64,000 bases of DNA, taken from positions 124,001 to 188,000 of the forward strand of contig JAUTXW010000599.1 of assembly GCA_030620095.1 (NCBI GenBank), given 5' to 3'. The notes beneath the pieces are model-generated. The model was not told where the DNA came from and searched no databases. It saw only the letters and a program-made list of their open reading frames with translations. Of this stretch, positions 23,937 to 38,328 are shown in pieces (position 1 is the first letter of the stretch; the number at the start of each line of letters is the position of its first letter). The translations under genes and the position numbers were made by a program. Origin of the DNA: Kuschelorhynchus macadamiae (Eukaryota; Arthropoda; Insecta; Coleoptera; Curculionidae).

Positions 23937-25258
23937 TAGGTATGAAATAAAAAAACAAACATAATTTTCCTTTATCATTTTTCAAAATTTTGAGAAAAAA
24001 GCGTAATCTTTTACAATTTTTTTTGGAAAAAATTTCAAATCTGGCAGGTAAGGTAAATCACGTGACTAACTTTTTTATTATCATTGTGCACTATTTTTTA
24101 ACTTCCTACAGAACTCAAATTTTACCAAGATCGGTTATTTAAAAAAAAATTATATTGCGATACATCTTTTGTTAGGGTTTCAAGTTCTTTATTCAATACC
24201 CGAGTTTTAATTTTTTTTGCAGTTTCAGTTCAAATTGCGCAGCGGCTAGTTATATTGGGAACAGAAAGCCCGCCTTTCCCCCTTTTATTTTTTAAACCGT
24301 TAGGAATACCAAAACGAAATTTAAGAGTGTAGAAGGCGTAAAATATAACTTTTTGAACAATAGTAGAAATGTCCAAATTTTAAAATGGTGGCTTAGCGTC
24401 ATTTTGATTTTTTTTAATTGAATGGAGAGTCTTACGATACACCATTTGAAACATCTTTAAATTAAATTTACTAACATGTTTTAATTAAAATTTATTCTAG
24501 TTTTGCAAAAAAACTATAACAGATTGACAAGTTTGCCAATAGATCTTTAGCATCTTATATCTACTAAATTAGTAATGTTTATTAATACTTAGTTGCATAA
24601 TACCTATAGGTACTTGTTTTCTGCCCTACCATTCTGTAAGAAGGAATCTTTAGGTATAACTTTCTTTACGTAATATCACTTAAATTCATTTAATGCGAAT
24701 GCGTTGTTAAAAATAAAAAATATAATAAGAAATTAATCAGTCATTACAAAGTAATATAATTTTTAACAAAAACTAAACACTCTCCTAAAACCGCTAAATC
24801 CAGAATTAATAAATAAAACTTTAATTTAATACATTTTGAAAATGTGCTCCTTGGATTTCTTGTCAAGTAAAAATTCGAGTCACAAATTCTTCCCTTACAT
24901 TTTGGAAGCTCAGCTGTGGACTCTGGTGGTGTCATAAATAAAAGATTTAATATAACCCCAAAAGAAGAAATCTAAGAGGTTACATCCGGCGATCGCACAG
25001 ACCATTCTATTGGTGGACCACCATATTGTTGAAAAACAATATCTCCATTAAATTCATTGCGATTTTGCTCGGCCACCTCATCAATTAAAGGTTGGATGGT
25101 GCTTTGGAGTATATTAGGATAAAGTGGACCGTTTACATTTTTCTCGAAAAATAGTGTGTGGGCCTATAATATGGTTTACCATAATTCTAGCCCACACATT
25201 AGGTTTTTCTGGGTGCTACGTAGTGGGTACGCCCTTCTCGAAATAGATTGGGGATTTT
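23937..25258. repeat. Right arm of the large inverted repeat
   Basis: Reverse complement of 12672-14388 at visibly high but imperfect identity. It has one copy of the roughly 165-base unit and one satellite-like monomer (near 24000-24400). Confidence 0.85.
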
Positions 25259-25647
25259 TATCACTCCAACATCTACAATTTTAGGTGTTCACTTTACCAT
25301 TTAGGAAAAATGTGCTTTCATCGCTAAAGCAGATATGCGTTACATAATCAGAATTTCTTGTAATTTTTTTCAGAAATGATCTCGCAATTATATTACCATT
25401 GAACCTAGAACGTGGATTTGTTGTTCTTCGGAAATATGCGGTCTTCCAATTTTAGGGCATTCTTTACACTTCCAGTTTGTCGAAATTTTGAAACCAGTTG
25501 TTTTAAATATTTTCGGCACGTTGGGCCATCTGGAAAACGCTCATTAAATATACGCACTGCCGCATGAACAGTCCGATCGGCCTCACCAAAAATAATTACT
25601 TCTTCACATTTATCAGCTAGACTACGGGCTATTTTTGTCAATAACAA
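24940..25647 (-). pseudogene. Mariner-like transposase, more complete inverted copy
   Basis: The N-terminal helix-turn-helix (VHAAVRIFNERFPDGPTC, 25405-25647) is on the minus strand. A first-Asp region FSDESTFF follows near 25310-25330, then the second-Asp block and RSPD-like end mirrored from 12735-13060. Frame breaks occur between each block. The start codon is uncertain. The N-terminal third lies outside the inverted-repeat arm, so only the distal two-thirds were duplicated. Confidence 0.75.
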
Positions 25648-26089
25648 TTTAAATTAAACAAAATCATAATTATAAACAAATACTACGTCAAAAGACAAAG
25701 ACAGTTACTCGTCAAAAACATATTAACTTGACTTGATTTACCTTGTGACGCGAAATGATTTTATAGTAATAATATTTAATATATTTTTAATTAATTGGTA
25801 TTTTCCTATTTCTTTTTATGTAAAATATCACCATTATAAAGTAAATTGATAAAATGATACAAAAATTTGGAAAATGAATGGTGAAACTAAAGTCCTTTTA
25901 AATTATAGGTAAGTATAGAAAAACCCCAATGGCACTTTTATTTTAAAAATATATCGTTTCTTCCACTATAATTTTTTCAGGTTTCCCTAAAAAATAATTT
26001 TTCTTAATATTAAATAAATAATTCTATTTAAAATTATTGTAAAAAATATCAAAATTAGGGAAATGAATAAAGAATTTGAAGACTTTTAA

Positions 26090-27285
26090 AATTGTATATC
26101 GTAAGACTTTTATTTTATCAAAAAAAAAGAACCAAAATGTCACTAACCCGATATTTTGAAAATTTGAAATTTCTTTTTTATTAAAAAAATAGTATTTTAT
26201 GTCTTACGTAGTACCTCGAAATCAATATAACGAGCCGCCAATTTGAATTCATTCCGTTAAAAAAATAATTTCAGGCAATCAATACAGAAGAAGAAAAAAG
26301 AAGTATCAAATGATGTATAGTAAGACCCCAAAAATAACAAATAGAACATTTTAAAACCCATTAAACGGTTATGGTAAGACCCCTATTACATTTAAAGGTG
26401 CTCAAAATAGCGCTAAGACGCCATTTTAACATTTCTATTTTCGTTTAAACAGTAGTATTTTGCGCCTTGTACACTTCCTCCCAATTTCGTCTTGATATTC
26501 CGAACGGGTCAAAAAATATAAGGAGAGAGGGCGGACTTTCTGTCCTTAATATACCTAGCCGCAATTTTGAACTGACTCCGCAAAAAAAATAAAACTCGGG
26601 TATTGAATAAACAAGTTGAAACCCTATCAAATGATATATCGTAAGGCCCCCTATTCCATTTAAAAAAATGTTCGAAACTGCGCTAAGTCGCCATTTTAAA
26701 ATTTTGTCACTTCTGTTTTTGTTCAAAAAGTAATATTTTACGCCTTCTACACTCCCAAATTTCGTTTTAGTATTCGTAAGGGCGGACTTTCTGTTCTCAA
26801 TATAACTATCCATCACGCCATTTTAATCTGAAAAGGCAAAAAAAAGTCGAGTATTGAATAAAGAACTTGAAACTTTAACAAAAGATGTATCGTAAGACTA
26901 ACTAAAGTTTTAACAGTTCTGTTTTTGTTGAAAAACTAGTATTTTACGTTTTGTACACTCCCTCCAAATTTCGTTTTCATATTCCGAAGGTAAAATGGCG
27001 GAGTGCGGACTTTCTGTCCTCAATATAACTAGCTGCCATTTAGAAGTCAATCCACAGAAAAAATAAAACTGGGATATTGAATAACGAAATTCAAGCCCTA
27101 TCAAATGATGTATAGCAAGACCCGCCATTCCATTAAAAAAATATTCAATATAGCGCTAAGTCGTGATTTTCAAATTTTGACAATTCTGTTTTAGTTCAAA
27201 AAATAGTATTTTGCGCCTTGTACACTCCAAATTTTGTTTAGAGATTCCGAATGGTTCGGAAAATAAGGAGGGGGGGAGGGCGGAC
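26090..27285. repeat. Satellite-like tandem array, about five diverged monomers
   Basis: Monomers share a block agtattttgcgccttgtaca (near 26199, 26453, 26731, 26935 and 27205; spacing about 200-280) followed by a tttcgt..tattccga block, an actttctgt block and a tatcgtaagac block. Single related monomers occur in both inverted-repeat arms (near 13985 and 24340). Short ORFs here repeat with the monomer and are not genes. Confidence 0.75.
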
Positions 27286-27293
27286 ACGTATAC

Positions 27294-27563
27294 ATGTAAC
27301 AGTAGTTAACACGCCCGATACAAGCAACAGGTACTCAAACGTCTAGCCTTTAGACAATATGTGTTTTATTGTATTACGTAATTTGGGTATAAATGCCAGT
27401 TCTGCTTGTTGTTAAGTGTCTCGTAAGTTGCCAACTCAACCACAAGTTAGCCAAGTGCTTAATATATAGGGGGGCCTACGCCCCTCTCTTGTTGACGCCC
27501 TTGAAAATCTACTGCTGTACAAATCACATCGCACTACGGTATTACAGCTCGATGTTGGCTATA
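27294..27563. repeat. Possible solo LTR
   Basis: Begins TGTAACAGTAGTTAAC, has a TATA-like tgggtataaatgcc near 27386 and ends around TTGGCTATAAACA. The size and layout resemble a Ty1/copia or gypsy LTR. A target duplication was not established, so this is tentative. Confidence 0.35.
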
Positions 27564-29769
<2,206 letters not shown>

Positions 29770-29775
29770 CACGGG

Positions 29776-30458
29776 AGTAGTATAGCAGGGGCGGTCCTGC
29801 GACACCTCGATGGCATCTTGACTACCGATCGGTCCCAGGAGCTCTTCGGCTCACCTGCCTGCAAGAAGTGTTTACCTGTCACCTTTTGTGCACCTGCCTT
29901 AAGCGTGACACCTGGTTTGCACAGGTAGGTGTTATTTTTCAAAAAACTTCCAAGAAGCGAGCTTCGCCGAGCCTCGCGTCATCACAAGAGCCGAGCCGAG
30001 CCTCGCCGAATTCCGTAATACCGAGAATTGTTTTTCTGTTAATTAATATGTTGGACGTAAGACTAGAGGTCAGGTTCGCAGGTAACAAAAGGTCGAGTAC
30101 CGAGAAATGTTTTTCTGTTAATTAAAATTAATATGTTCGACGTAAGACCAGAGGTCAGGTTCGCAGATAAGAAAAGGTCGAGGATGTTGTGTAGTATTGA
30201 GATGAGCAATGTTTAAATAAATACGTAAAATATTAGTTTTTGGAAAAATACCGAGAATAGCTTGTTTTCATTTTCGACGACGTAAGGCTAAAGGTCAGGT
30301 TCGCAGATAAGAAAAGGTCGAGGATGTAGGTAAGGAGATCTTTGTGTAGTATTGAGATGAGCAATAATAAATTGTTTTATAGATAAGTTAAATATTTATT
30401 TCGAATAATAGCTTATAGCAGGTGATAAAAAAACGTATAGCGCTTAAAATTATTAATA
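29776..30458. repeat. Maverick B left terminal inverted repeat
   Basis: Pairs with 53727-54180. It carries extra tandem sub-repeats around gaggtcaggttcgcaga...aaaggtcgag (near 30066, 30150 and 30290), so it is about 230 bases longer than the right repeat. Confidence 0.92.
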
Positions 30459-30628
30459 TAACGAGATTTGTTTTCAACTATTTAAAATTATTGTGTTCGA
30501 GTCTGGTCTTATTTTCTATTAAGATAATGGAATAAAACTCAACTTTGAAATAATTTGGATTTATTTAAATTTTCAGATAGAAATATAAAAAAAGTCAAAC
30601 TTTTCAAATAATGTTTATTAAAACAATA

Positions 30629-30871
30629 TTAATAAATACAATATTCTTGAAATTTTCTTTTCTTTCTTTCGTAAAAAGCAAATTGTGCAATATTGTACGA
30701 AGTTTCCGTTTTAATTTGGGTCCAGTAATTTTGAGTCGAGTTGTCACTGATGTTAGCATAGAAATAATCTTTATCCATCTGTCGCCATCCCAAATCATCT
30801 TGTGGCTGTGCTTGATACAGATGAAAACATTTGTCCATTTCGTTTGTCACGAGGTTACTTTTGGTATCCAA
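30629..30871 (-). CDS. Hypothetical ORF near the Maverick left end
   Basis: An 80-codon open frame rich in polar and aromatic residues, without recognised domains. The opposite strand is also open here, so the coding strand is uncertain. It lies between the terminal repeat and PolB, head on with nothing obvious. Confidence 0.25.
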   Translation of the reverse strand: MDTKSNLVTNEMDKCFHLYQAQPQDDLGWRQMDKDYFYANISDNSTQNYWTQIKTETSYNIAQFAFYERKKRKFQEYCIY

Positions 30872-30929
30872 AAACTGTTGCTTGGTGGGAATGCGACAGC
30901 TATGATGTGGCTATAACAAAAAAACAATT

Positions 30930-31232
30930 CTATGACTGGGGTATTGATTCCTTGCAGCACAAGTCAAGTTCCGACGTCGTTCCAACAAATGACTGTGCTC
31001 TGTGAATGCGAATTGATTCCTGACAAAAGCAGAAATGTAGCTTACAGAGGTAACAGTAAATTGTAGCTAATGGTTCGTGTTTTCGTTGTGATCCGACATC
31101 TAATTTAATCCGTTTATTCTGTCTTGTAGTAGCAGCGGGAGTATATTTGACAGGGGTCAAGTTGTGAAATCGTTTGCAATCATTTGCCTCCAAATATTTG
31201 ATATCAGTCGTGGTCCGAAATAATATTTTCAA
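30930..31232 (-). CDS. Hypothetical Cys-containing ORF
   Basis: A 100-codon frame with a basic segment (TTRQNKRIKLDVGSQRKHEP) followed by CYLCKLHFCFC, which could be part of a zinc-binding motif. It is just downstream of PolB on the same strand. I do not recognise the family. The first codon is uncertain. Confidence 0.35.
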   Translation of the reverse strand: MKILFRTTTDIKYLEANDCKRFHNLTPVKYTPAATTRQNKRIKLDVGSQRKHEPLATIYCYLCKLHFCFCQESIRIHRAQSFVGTTSELDLCCKESIPQS

Positions 31233-31340
31233 TTTAAATATTGCATTTATATTTAAAATAGAACTATTTACCTCTTAACTGGATGAGACGGAATTTTTGA
31301 ATATAGTAGATTACCCGTAACAAAAGAAGAATAAATGAAA

Positions 31341-32212
31341 CTAAACATTGTTATATCCCCACGGTAGAGTGTCTGTATTTAACTGTTGATAATAGTTTGT
31401 GTAGTTAACTATTCGCTTGTCGTCAAAAGGACTCAAAGCGGTTTTAATATGATTAATAGTAAATACGTTATGCTTTTTGGATCTAATAAAATTTTGCGCA
31501 ACATCGATGGTAGTATTGTTAAAAAGACACTGATAATAATCATGAAAAGAAATTTGTTTCAATGCTGAAGATTGAATACCCTTAGCTTTTTTAACAATTT
31601 TTTCTTTGTTTGCAGCGCTGTCTTTATCACTAAAAGTTTTAAAACAATACATTTTAGAACGCAAGCCGATAAATTCAGTCATAACCTGACCGCAACATTC
31701 ATTCTTCATTAGCCCATAAACGTTTTTATTTTTTTGTTGAATATTGTATACGTTGTCCTTAGGGTAATCTGACGTATCAAACATATGTATATTTTCCCTA
31801 ATGCAGTCATAAATATTATAATTTGAAAATAGATAAATAAGACTGTCAGTGTCGGTGTACATTAATTTAGCATTAGACTGGAATTTCGGTATAATAAAAT
31901 TGTAATGAAAATCGTATATTATCGTTTTTGAAATATCCAAAATAGACATATCGATGTAAATTGGTTTATTAAATTTTATGTTTAATCGGTTCATTTCAAT
32001 TAAGACTAGATTTTCTGTAAAAATTTCACAACTGTGAAAATTAGGTTGTGAAATGTAATAATTTGCACCATATCTGCCTGACCATTTCGAAACTAATTTT
32101 ATATCACGATATTTGCGTACATTTTCAATTGTTTTTCGATATGGTGCGTTATTCATCAATTTAAAGACATTTTTTTCAAACTCGTTTTTACTATTTATTC
32201 TAAGAGTAGTAT
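31341..32212 (-). pseudogene. PolB C-terminal part (split by insertion)
   Basis: Encodes the palm and thumb of the protein-primed family B polymerase: KLVSKWSGRYGANYYI, motif C MYTDTDSL with both Asp residues intact, LMKNECCGQVMTEFIGLRSKMY, and a C-terminus ending TLPWGYNNV. The frame runs open from the insertion point to the stop at 31341. The upstream part of the gene is at 36171-37723. The 3.95-kb insertion between them at a TTAG duplication inactivates it. Confidence 0.9.
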
Positions 32213-32215
32213 TTA

Positions 32216-32704
32216 GTGTTCTACTGGGGGGTAGTTTGTACTTCCAAAAATTTTTTGTTGGGATTTGAACATAGACGATCCTTGATGGATTTCCCCACCA
32301 GGGATGCCATGTTCTACGCGGAAGTGGTTTTTATTTGAAAAATTATTTGTTTTGTGCGGAGACACAGCCCTCTTTTGCGAATTGTCACCTGCAGGGACGC
32401 TGTGTTCCATTTCGTCATTGTCAAATAAGGAGTACAAGCTACTTCCTTTTTGTCCTGTAGGTAAATTCTTTTTTCTTAGTACGGACCTGCGGTCCAAGTC
32501 AAAATTTTTATTGTCATCGCCCTCGCAGATGGAAGCGAGGTCGATCCTGGATTCCCCATCCTGACTTTGTTTTGAAGGAGAGAAATCCATTTCAAAGAGG
32601 AAATTACTATATTTTCTTGTTTTGTTATTTTTTCTAATTTCTAACGAACTGTCTACAAAAATAGTTTGCAGAGTGTCGCGCTGACGGTTATTATCGAGCA
32701 ACAT
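32216..32704 (-). CDS. Hypothetical polar protein in the LTR-like insertion
   Basis: A 163-codon frame beginning MLLDNNRQRD, rich in Ser, Asn, Asp and Lys, with no recognised domain; repeated short motifs such as EHSVPAGD and EHGIPGGE suggest internal duplication. It ends at the very border of the insertion. It follows another ORF (32754-33098) on the same strand after about 50 bases, so the two may be one transcript or exons. Confidence 0.4.
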
Positions 32705-32753
32705 GGTTGAGTTTGCATTAATCTATTCTTTATTTAAATGAATATTTGATAAA

Positions 32754-33098
32754 TCAGTTTGAGTTTACTTTAGGATTAATTAATGAAGAATCGATTTGAT
32801 ATTCTCGTCCTCGGGGTACCTCCATGGAGAGGTCCTCCATGTAGGTAGCTCCGGCAAAAGTATCAATCATATAAGTTTTAAAGGAGTCATTGTGTTGTTG
32901 ATAATGTCCGGGGGCTGTTTGTGACAAGCTTGACAAGTTTGTCAGGCACCCACCACTCACCCGAGGAACATTAGGATTTTCGTTCCCCTCGCCAGGAATC
33001 AGAGTGAGCTCATGCTCAATGAGGGGGACGGTGTTGCTGGGCAAATGGGAAGCTGACATACCGTGCTTGGGAACCACGTCAGACGTTGAGGTGGCCAT
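32754..33098 (-). CDS. Hypothetical ORF in the LTR-like insertion
   Basis: A 114-codon frame starting MATSTSDVVPKHGM, Ser/Thr/Pro-rich, with no recognised motif. It could be the N-terminal part of a Gag-like protein, but no zinc knuckle or capsid signature is seen. Confidence 0.35.
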   Translation of the reverse strand: MATSTSDVVPKHGMSASHLPSNTVPLIEHELTLIPGEGNENPNVPRVSGGCLTNLSSLSQTAPGHYQQHNDSFKTYMIDTFAGATYMEDLSMEVPRGREYQIDSSLINPKVNSN

Positions 33099-33239
33099 TG
33101 GTAGTCAGTTGAGAAAAAGTTTAAATTTAAAAATTCAAAGTTCGGCCCTGCCGAACAAACAAATTAGGGAGCAACGGGAGTCTGTCGGGGAAAGTCACTT
33201 AAAACTAAGAAACGTAACCCGAGTAGAGTCCTAGCTCTT

Positions 33240-34059
33240 AGTCTAAATTAAGGTTACAAAAATCTTAAGGATTTATTTACTTATTTACACCTGTTACTAT
33301 GGCTTTTGCCGTGTGTAGGCTTTTCTAAGTACGTACACCACTAAAAATGTCACCTTTCGATCTCAAGTCGAAACGTTTAAGAAAGCACTACGCACTGTCA
33401 CTTATAGTGTTCGGGTAGGCACTTTAATGCTTTAAGTTTATTGTTTGTTGAGATTTAATTTAAAGTTCGCTCAACAGTCTTTGTCCTTACAACAAGTAAT
33501 TGACCACAATTACTGTAACTGTCTTATTCCTCACTTTTATTTATATTCAAATCAAAGTCAGAATAACAAATCTCTCGTATTTGTTATGTTATTTACACTA
33601 ATCAAAAATTGAACGCTGTGACTGCTCAGTAAAGTCTTTCGGTTACAACTTTAAAATCAAAATACAATAGTTACTTAACCTAATCGAAATAACTAACTGA
33701 ATATCTTTTTTATTTATTTTAAATAAAAATAAGTATTTATTTATTAATAGTAATATAGTCAAAATCAGTTTGAACAATCAGTATTATTTTTATGCTGGCA
33801 AAGCTAGTTAGCAAATTAAAAATCAAAAATGATAATGTCAGAAATTAAAATCTTCAAAATTAAAACTCAAAAAGATATTCTTTTCAAGCTTGCCAAATTT
33901 CCCTAATCTAATAATCCACCCGGGTCACGCCGCTTGGGATATTAGACGCGCTAATGTTTATAATATATTAATAATATTAGTTTTAATAATAAAAAACTAA
34001 AATTAAATTTTTTTGCAAAGTTATAGTTTATGATTTTTTATATGTATATACAAAATCAC

Positions 34060-34150
<91 letters not shown>

Positions 34151-36150
34151 TCAAATCAATAAAATGCACGGGTTTCTAATTGTCCCTTATAATAAACAAT
34201 CCTCAACACTTAAGAGAGATTGAGAACTTCAGGGACTGACGTGCTATGTCTCTGGAGGGATCGTTAAAAATTTTAAGAGATCGGATTCACCAAGCGTACT
34301 TAAAATCTATAATCCTAATCTACCTATACAAAATCAAGTATTTATTTTTACAATTTGTTTAAACAATTATGTTTATAATAATCAGAGAATGTCCAAATTT
34401 GGTAATGTCAAAATCGGTATTTAAAAAAATAGATATGATTCGCCCAACTAAGGGTAGATCATAAAATACAAATCAAAATCAAAGTTAAAATATGTCACAA
34501 GATAATAAATAATACGCAGTCAAAATCGGTTATTTATAAAATCAAAAATGTTTATAACAATTATGAAGTGAGCAATTCGTTAAAAATCAAGTTTTAAAAA
34601 TGATAGCAAATTTTTAAATATTAAAAGCAAAAGGTTAGCAGGTTTACGTTTCAAGAAAGTTCAATTTAGTGATAGTTATTTATGCCAGAAGTACAACAAA
34701 ATTTACACTTGAACACTAGAAAGATTGAGCCTTTGGTGACTTAGAACTGAAACTTGATCTGGAGAAAAACTGAGCTTGGAGAATGCTTAGAAAAAGGGAG
34801 ACCAGAGCCACAGCTTACCTAGTTTTTCTACACGCAATTTAGACAGCCAACTTTATTTCTTCCAGATACCGCCTACTGAGACAAATCAGGAGAACCAGAT
34901 TTAAGTCCTGAGGACGATCTTCACGATCTAAGTCCTACTAAGTACCAAAGTACAATGGAACTTTTTGGAGCAGAGACCCGGTGCAATCCAACGTTGGGAA
35001 CAAAGTACAAGGTTCCTCTAGTCGTCTTCGGCTGTATCACTAAGAGGGTTAATAAGAAACGCACCATTTCTCTGCTACCGACGCTTAGGAGGACAATTGA
35101 AAATTTGTGTATCACTCGCGAAATGCTACGTATTGCTGAGAACGAACGAATGCTTCAGATTCAAGTTTTTTGGCCATTTTTATATTGTTCGAACGTCGAC
35201 GTCACGGTTACACCTTTTGCACGCTCTAGACCAATCGCGTTGATTCTAGGCGGAGTCCCGTGAACAAAACTGACGATTTTTTGGTTCATTTTTCTGCAAG
35301 TTTTTTCAGAGGTAACATCTCCCAAGAAACTTTGAAGTCCTGTGGGAACGTTGTTTTTGGTTTATTTTTCGGTTTTCGATTTTTCCCATGAATAGTATTA
35401 CTTAATACGTATTCTGGCCAACTTTTATTTATTTTTGATGACTTTTATTTTTTCCAAAATAAAAACTCGTATAGCTTTTAAAGTTTGTTAAACGATTGTT
35501 CTTTGATTATTACTTAAGCCTGTAAAAAATTAGATTTTTCCTACCAGTCATTTCTTAGATTTTGGGATTTTTCACCAGGACCTGGTGCTGTCCTTCCAAA
35601 GTCTATTTTCAGGTTTCCTGTTAATTATTTTGCAAAATGTCCTATTATAGAAAAAGTTTCTTTTTTTAAGGGCTTTCATCCTGTGAAGGTCCCAAGTTGA
35701 TATCTTGAATTTGAATTTTTTGTTTATTCAAAATTTTTAGTTTTATTTCAGGTAGAATTAATTGAGATAATGCAAAGATTTTTATGTAGGCGTGAAGCGC
35801 ATAAAAAACTGATCATTTCTACTAAGTTTCATTAAGATATTTTAATTAGAAGTATTTTAATCTAATTATTATTAACATAGAATTTCTAGAATCGATTAAA
35901 CCAATCCGAATTCGGCGTGGTTGAATCTGATTGGCTTGAAGGTTCGAGTTCTGTATTTTCATTGGATGCATTTTTGCTATCGAAGTTTCGAGATTAGGCG
36001 TGACTTTGTTTACATTCGACTTGGTTCGACGCTCTCGAAGATGTTTTCTAGGCCTATTTCCAATGTCTTATATACGTAAATATATAGGAATTCATTTTCT
36101 TTTTATTTGGCATTATTTTTAAGGTGTATTTTGATTAAATTCATTGAAAA
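33240..36150. other. Non-coding body of the LTR-like insertion
   Basis: No supported gene. It contains repeated aaaatcaaa/gtcaaaatcgg stretches, a (TA)n tract (34073-34147) and a plus-strand frame of 103 codons (34955-35263) without recognised motifs that I do not call a gene. Confidence 0.4.
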
Positions 36151-36170
36151 ATGCGAAATTACGACATTAG

Positions 36171-37723
36171 GTCTATATATTTTTTTAGCCATGGAGATTG
36201 TTTAAATTTTAAACACCTATGAATTTTTCCAATTTGAATACCCAATTTGGTGACTAGCTGCAAATTTTTGTGAGGAATAAAGTAACGTTTCTTATCATAA
36301 AGCGTGGTTAATAGTTTGGGAAGTGAAGTAGCTAAAGTTGGTGGTACTAAATGTTCAGGACAGAGTGGTAAATCCTGTGTTTCAAATAACTCTTTTGGAT
36401 AATAAAGATCCACTTCAAAAATATACCCATATTCACTATTATCGGCTACATCTAAAATATTTGTTTCCTGATAGATATCTTCAACCCACTGAGTCTCCAG
36501 TAGGCAGAGGATAACTCATAGCAGCACCATATAAATTTACAACATCGAAATACATGAGATAGCTGGATGGTTTGTCAGGGTTATATTCTGCCCCCATATA
36601 TTCATTATTAGCCTTAGGGTATCTATTTGAGCATTGTGAAATTCCACCTCTTATACCCTTTTCAATAAACATGACCATATCAATTTCTGTTACGAGGTCC
36701 AATTTTACTTCACTAATTTTTTACATGCTATCAAATGCTAATCCTGGTGCTGTATAATAATGTAGCGGGTCCAATTGAAATGTTTCCAAACAGACTTTGC
36801 GAAAGTTTTCAAAGACATCAACTAAAAGTAGGACATCGGTTTTAAGATACAATTCAGCATATTCTTGAAGCCTTTTAATCTTAAACGTATCCCACACCGT
36901 AGAAGCATGTTGAAACTCTTCGGTTGATATGTTTGAATAAGAAATAGAACTATAAAATAGCTGTATTGAAGGTAAACTGTTATCTTGCAGTTTTTCCCAA
37001 GAGTCTAGATATTCGTAAGAAAATACCCCCTTCCTGGTGACTAGTTTAAATTTAACATCATCCGATGAAAAGAATTAATATTTACTTTCAAGTACCAAAT
37101 TTCACACAAAGCCCAACCACTGTCTCTTTCTTGAAATTCTTCAAGTTGAACCAAAATCTTATCAGTAACGTGTATCTTATACCATTCAGTCAGATTCGTA
37201 GATGGTTCAATTAGTGAATTTTTCGTTGTAAAATGTTTAGCGGATTTTTCTAAATTTTGAGGTTTTATAAATAAACCTGAAAACACAACATTTACTTTAA
37301 TCATAGAATTTTTAAGTTCAGTTTTAATCCTGTTTGAAAAAATACGAAAAGCACTATTTAAAAACTCTCTTGGTTCTTTCATCTCAAAATTGTTAATAAT
37401 TCCCGTTTTTATTCTCCCTTTAAAACAAGAATCAACATCTTCCCAAACTAATTTTCTTTTTAATAGACCCTTGTTATTTTTTAAATGCAATTTAAAACGT
37501 AATAAAAAGTGTTTTAAAATTGACAAATTACTTTCCACGCTACTATAACTAGAAACACATGAACTATTTTTTAAACATTTTTTAATAATGGCGATTGATT
37601 TTTTAGATAACGAATAAGTGTTTGGTAATCTTCTTTTGTTTTAAGTAATCTACTTACAATTTCAGTTTTTCGGACCGCCTCACTTGAAAATGAATCTAGG
37701 ACTTTGTTGTTGCTGGACGACAT
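36171..37723 (-). pseudogene. PolB N-terminal and central part
   Basis: ATG at about 37723 begins MSSSNNKVLDSFSSEAV. The 37041-37538 segment encodes the N-terminal region with VWEDVDSCF and LEEFQERDSGWALCEIWYLK. 36481-36702 holds the Polinton-typical TEIDMVMFIEKGIRGG and SQCSNRYPKANNEYM plus YLMYFDVVNLYG (motif A with Asp). 36171-36413 holds DLYYPKELFETQDLPLCPEHLVPP. Compared with full Polinton polymerases, much of the exonuclease domain is missing between 37041 and the block near 36970, and frames shift between segments. It replicates the Maverick in intact relatives. Confidence 0.88.
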
Positions 37724-38328
37724 TTTGGTTTTTGTTTTCTTTTAGTGTAGTGGCAAGAAGGACTACAAAGACTGCAGTGTGAATAAGTTCGGTGTGTGCA
37801 TGATAATTTATATACAAAACTCTTATCAATCATTCGCGTCATTTCCACTGACAACACACACACACACAAAGTAGCATGGTATAATCATGTATATGTAAAA
37901 TTTTCCAGAAGATAAGTCACGTTGCACCAAAAACATGTTTTATCAAATATAGGTCACGTTGCATGACCTTTGCATTTTTATTTTCCGTTATCAAATACAA
38001 GTCACATTGCACGACGTACATTGCATTTTTCTTTTCTCGTTATCGAATACAAGTCACGTTGCAAAATATTAGGAAAATTTCTGTTTTTGCTAGTAATTAT
38101 GATAAAAGATAAAGAAACATTTATTGTGGACGTGGTGTTACAATATGTAACGCAGCAAATTTTGTTGAAAATTTCCTTTGAAATTAGTGAATACTTTTAT
38201 CGTCGTCTACGTCAAAATTGTTAATTTTTTCAATGATAAATTTGTATTTATATTCATCCAGAGTTTGCGTTTGGTATCAGTTCTCTGTCTATCCGTTTTT
38301 TGGAAACAGCCAAACGAAAATATTCAAG
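37724..38328. promoter_or_regulatory. Divergent intergenic region of Maverick B
   Basis: About 600 bases between the PolB start (minus strand) and the first exon of the nucleotidyltransferase-like gene (plus strand). It has repeated caagtcacattgcac/gtcacgttgca motifs (near 37915, 37950, 38000 and 38053) and a (CA)n run near 37855. Its inverted copy is at 113-639. A shared promoter is inferred from gene orientation and motif repetition. Confidence 0.5.

Larger units (their letters stand above)
32217..36166. mobile_element. 3.95-kb LTR-like insertion in PolB
   Basis: Bounded by a 4-bp duplication TTAG (32213-32216 and 36167-36170) with ends TGTTCTAC and TTACGACA, i.e. TG...CA with TGT/ACA inverted tips as in LTRs. 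Flanking PolB codons join exactly when it is removed. No second LTR copy, gag or pol is visible, so it could be an unusually large solo LTR or a non-autonomous element. Two modest minus-strand ORFs lie at its left end. The rest (33240-36150) is AT-rich and non-coding, with a (TA)n tract at 34073-34147. Confidence 0.75.

Noticed and set aside
33910..33960. cccgggtcacgccgcttggg as a primer binding site of an LTR element
   Set aside because: No tRNA 3' end match could be established by eye and it is far from either end of the insertion.
34955..35263. 103-codon plus-strand frame inside the LTR-like insertion
   Set aside because: No recognisable motif, opposite strand also open in part, no neighbours in the same frame.
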